Assembly (NCBI GenBank): GCA_027574665.1
Contig: CM050655.1
Location: forward strand, 10,845,170 to 10,909,169
DNA length: 64,000 nt
Source: Rhynochetos jubatus
Taxonomy: Eukaryota > Chordata > Aves > Eurypygiformes > Rhynochetidae
Reading direction: 5' to 3'
Shown: piece after piece, positions 61,468-64,000 of the stretch
How positions within the stretch are numbered: position 1 is the stretch's first letter
How the letters are laid out: the number at the start of each line of letters is the position of its first letter
Position numbers and translations under genes: made by a program
Notes under the pieces: model-generated
Seen by the model: only the letters and a program-made list of their open reading frames with translations
Databases searched by the model: none
Told to the model about the DNA's origin: nothing

Positions 61468-61632
61468 TACCCCTGTTGAGCATGCTCCGGTGTCTACCAG
61501 TTCTGCCTCTGCTCCTGCACCACACGCTTCAGCACATCAGCCTGCTACTGCTGCTCAAAATACCGCCAGCCCGATGACGCCACCAGCAACCGCCTCAGTA
61601 GTGCAAGAGTCTTTCTCCTCCTCCTTCCAAAG
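61468..61632 (+). CDS. LDB3: LDB3 linker exon (exon 10-type), start of long isoforms
   Basis: A 165-nt exon. AG from exon 8 plus T gives Ser, then TPVEHAPVSTSSASAPAPHA, SAHQPATAAQNTASPMTPPA and TASVVQESFSSSFQ, leaving AG. The opening STPVEHAPV matches human STPIEHAPV, and the rest is an Ala/Ser/Pro/Thr-rich disordered linker like the mammalian one but poorly conserved. The length is a multiple of three and the entering and leaving phases are the same, so it could be skipped in frame. The acceptor is aattag with a modest pyrimidine tract; the donor is GTAACG. It leads to LIM exons outside the window. Confidence 0.93.
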
Positions 61633-63263
61633 GTAACGCTTCATTGCTTTGTCCTTCCGCAGACACACTCCCGCGTGGCTCTGGAAATGCTGCATACGCA
61701 TTCTTAAGTGAAGAATGTAGTATGTAAGAGCTGTAACCCAGTTGACATGCTTTTATACATTTTGGTGTGTTTTCCGATTTCGAAGTACGTCGTTCATGTT
61801 TGAAAAGAATTTGCAAAATGAAACTGCCCTGAAAAAATGTAGCTTGAAGCCTGCAATACAGCTCGCGTTTGCAGAAAGCAAGGCTGGCGTTAAAACTAGA
61901 CATAGTTTTTTACCACTTGTAATAAAACCAAACCAACTCCTAATAGTTACAGTGGTTGAATGAAGGTTCTTTCAGTAGCGTGCCTGCAGTATGACATGAA
62001 ATGGAAAATTAGAAAATGTCATTTACTCACGTGAGCTTACCATATCACGTCAGTAAAACCTGGTGGGCAATGAGCACGATGTCAGTAAACCCGCACGTTC
62101 GATGACTGACTTGCTCTGTGAGGTGTTAAGTCAATCTCTATTTGATTTACGTACTCCCTTTGCTCTGGTGAGGTTTGGCTGTAGGGCTGAAGTGCGTTTC
62201 AAGGAGGTATGCATTCCTAACGCTTGTAGTACAGTAGGAGTTACAGCGGTATGGTAAAATCTGTCAGACGGCCTGTGAAGAAACGCGTGGGATTTATACC
62301 GCTGTCACTTGCATTGTAGTGATTGTGGGGATAGAGTGAATTCTGTTGGTGCTTATTGTACTTTTATCTTTGGTTTTAGTTTTTGTTTTCTATATGAATT
62401 TTCCTAAAAGGTGTATATTTTAGCATGCTTTAAAAATCCAAGGAAAACCACACTTCCAGTAATGTAAACTACTTTAACTGAGACCTAAAATATAGTACAT
62501 CATATCTTAGACATGTGTAAATGGAATTGAAAATACTCTCTTGCCTCTTTCTTGTTTAATTTTGCTAGTTGACTTAAATTATTGATGTATACCAACTACT
62601 TAGTTTCTCACCTCAGTCAGTTTTTCCTAACCGTCACCTACTGGACTCCAGTGCTTTTATTCCAGTGCAAGAAAATCAATCGTCCAGCCAGCAAAGGAGC
62701 TTTGAGTAAGGTATTATTCTGTAAGTCTGAACTGTGCTGTAAGGCACTTCCAGATGAAACGATGGTACAGTTCAAGTAATTTTTATCCCTCAGTTGAAAC
62801 TGCAACGTGAAGAAAATGGATTATCTAATATATGCTTCAAAAATAAATGCCTCTACTAAACGAATCATGCAAATGACGCGTGTTTTCAATAGGAGATTTT
62901 TGTCTAGTACTGCTTGCATATTAAAAAGTTTAGCTTAGACTCAAACATCTTCAGATCTTGCTGATAAAAACATGTACCGTTGATGAAGTCCTGTCCTGCA
63001 ATACTGTCTGTCTTAATTACCAATAGACTCTGGTTTCCAGATGTAACGGAAGGTGTGCGTTCTGTCTTGTGTTCCGTAGGAATGTGCTTGGTCGTGCTAT
63101 CCTGTAAGTCTGCCCATGTGCGCTACAGAAAACCTGTTCCTGGTAACTCTGCAGCAGTCCCCTTGTATCTGAACTCCGCCGGAGCTTCATTCTGATGTCA
63201 CTATTTTTGTGCCTGTTCAACTATTTTGTACATGATTTTATGCTTTTACTGTGTCTTCTGCAG
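61633..63263 (+). other. LDB3: LDB3 intron between linker exons (about 1.6 kb)
   Basis: Unique sequence without recognisable repeats or genes. It ends in a T/C tract and acceptor cttctgcag. Confidence 0.8.
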
Positions 63264-63371
63264 AGTGCTTGCAGCCCCCAGCTCTCTTTCACAGCCTAAG
63301 TCTTTCCGTGGGTCCAAGAACATGTCATTAGCAGCTTCCACTATTTCATCTGCTATCTCGTCTCAGTCTAG
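63264..63371 (+). CDS. LDB3: Probable LDB3 linker cassette exon
   Basis: A 108-nt open segment between cttctgcag and the donor GTATAT. AG from the previous exon plus A gives Arg, then VLAAPSSLSQPKSFRGSKNM and SLAASTISSAISSQS, leaving AG. Phase in and out are equal and the length is a multiple of three, as for a cassette exon. The acceptor must be the first AG of cagag, since using the second gives an early TAA. The Ser/Ala-rich composition suits the disordered linker, but I do not recall this segment in mammalian LDB3. It may be a sauropsid exon, one that mammals have lost, or rarely used. Frame and splice signals support it; homology does not yet. Confidence 0.75.
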
Positions 63372-64000
63372 GTATATCTGTAAAGCTCTCTTCTTTTTCT
63401 TTTAACTAAATTTGGTTTTATTCTGTATTGCTCTCTCTTATTTAAGATTTTCAGCTTCTTAAGAGATTGGCTTGGCAGAGACTACGGAAAAGCATGGGGT
63501 TTTTACAGGAATAGCCTTCTTGCTTACCTTCCACGTTAAAACTGAGCTAAGAAACACCTAAGCTTTAGATTGAGGATACGTGTCCAAAAGATCCTTTTGG
63601 AACAAAGGTATTTCAGTTGGTTGGTTAGTGCTGGGTTTGCCATCTTTAAATATTTGTCCGGTGACACTGGGTGAGAATGACAGTCTCTTTTTTTTTTTTT
63701 TTTTTTTCTTGGTGAAAACACAGAATCACAAGAACCACAGACCTTCTTTTATTATGCTCTTAATCATCACTGACGAAAGACCACTGATAGGGAGAGCTAG
63801 CATGTCACTAGAAAGAGAGTGCTGTTGTGCCGCCTCGCTGCTAAGCCTTGTAATTCTTGCGTTAACACTTCGTCAAGACTAACAGAGGAGAAAGCAGTAG
63901 ATTTTAAGATTCATTATTTGGATGCAATTTTCAGAAATAATAAGAAACTGAATCAGTAATACATCTGAAATTACAATTATCCCTGTCTGCCTTACGCTGA
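63372..64000 (+). other. LDB3: LDB3 intron, 5' part, to the window end
   Basis: Intron downstream of the last linker exon seen. It has a run of about 20 T near 63690-63709. No further exon before the end. Confidence 0.8.

Larger units (their letters stand above)
1..64000 (+). other. LDB3: LDB3 (Cypher/ZASP) gene, internal portion
   Basis: The whole window lies inside one plus-strand transcription unit. Ten exons in the same order as mammalian LDB3 encode the second part of an Enigma-type PDZ domain, two alternative ZM motifs, the shared DSASPVYQ segment, the short-isoform tail and part of the Ser/Ala/Pro linker. LDB3 protein binds alpha-actinin through its PDZ and ZM parts and supports the Z-disc of heart and skeletal muscle; the long forms also carry three LIM domains. 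The exon with the initiator Met and PDZ start (expected MSYSVTL-like) was not found, so the window opens in intron 1. No LIM exon (Cys/His zinc ligands) is present, so the 3' end is beyond 64000. PDLIM5 is the nearest paralogue, but [11 protein letters not shown] in the PDZ and the exon 9 tail fit LDB3. Confidence 0.95.

Noticed and set aside
1-64000. CRISPR arrays, operons, bacterial or phage systems
   Set aside because: No spaced direct repeats, ribosome-binding sites or dense coding; the sequence is vertebrate intron and exon.

Overview
This is a vertebrate nuclear genomic window, most likely from a bird. It has large introns, GT-AG exons and two copies of the CR1 LINE family. Almost everything in it belongs to one plus-strand gene, LDB3 (Cypher/ZASP/Oracle), which encodes a PDZ-LIM scaffold of the muscle Z-disc. 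The first coding exon (start of the PDZ domain) lies upstream, and the rest of the linker and the LIM-domain exons lie downstream. The window therefore holds the middle of the gene. I cannot name the species.

Ten coding exons can be placed to the base, because splice consensus, reading phase and the family protein agree. Using human numbering for 2-9, they are: exon 2 (4025-4176, rest of PDZ), exon 3 (19671-19746), exon 4 (26687-27093, cardiac-type ZM exon), exon 5 (31706-31728, a 23-nt microexon), exon 6 (35135-35338, skeletal-type ZM exon), exon 7 (40485-40654), exon 8 (41613-41649), exon 9 (45425-45521, terminal exon of the short LIM-less isoform with stop and 3' UTR), and two linker exons at 61468-61632 and 63264-63371 that lead towards the LIM isoforms. 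The last of these I do not recognise from mammalian LDB3.

The exons form an alternative-splicing switchboard. Exon 4, or exons 5 plus 6, supplies the ZM motif. Reading phases require exactly one of exon 4 and exon 5: including both, or neither, brings an early stop. After exon 8 the transcript either ends in exon 9 (PDZ-ZM short form) or jumps about 20 kb to the linker/LIM exons. Candidate control elements sit at the decision points: a perfect 11-bp inverted repeat that would bury the exon 4 donor site, TGCATG (RBFOX-type) motifs before exons 4 and 6, and a roughly 90-nt pyrimidine tract before exon 9.

The remainder is intron: one CR1 copy with a degenerate reverse-transcriptase fragment (7235-8095), one short reversed CR1 tail (12447-12575), a MIR-like SINE relic (about 52945-53020), simple repeats, and several stretches that are CpG-rich for intronic DNA (around 26.0, 28.5, 29.0, 33.2 and 43.7 kb). 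I found no second gene, RNA gene or CRISPR array.
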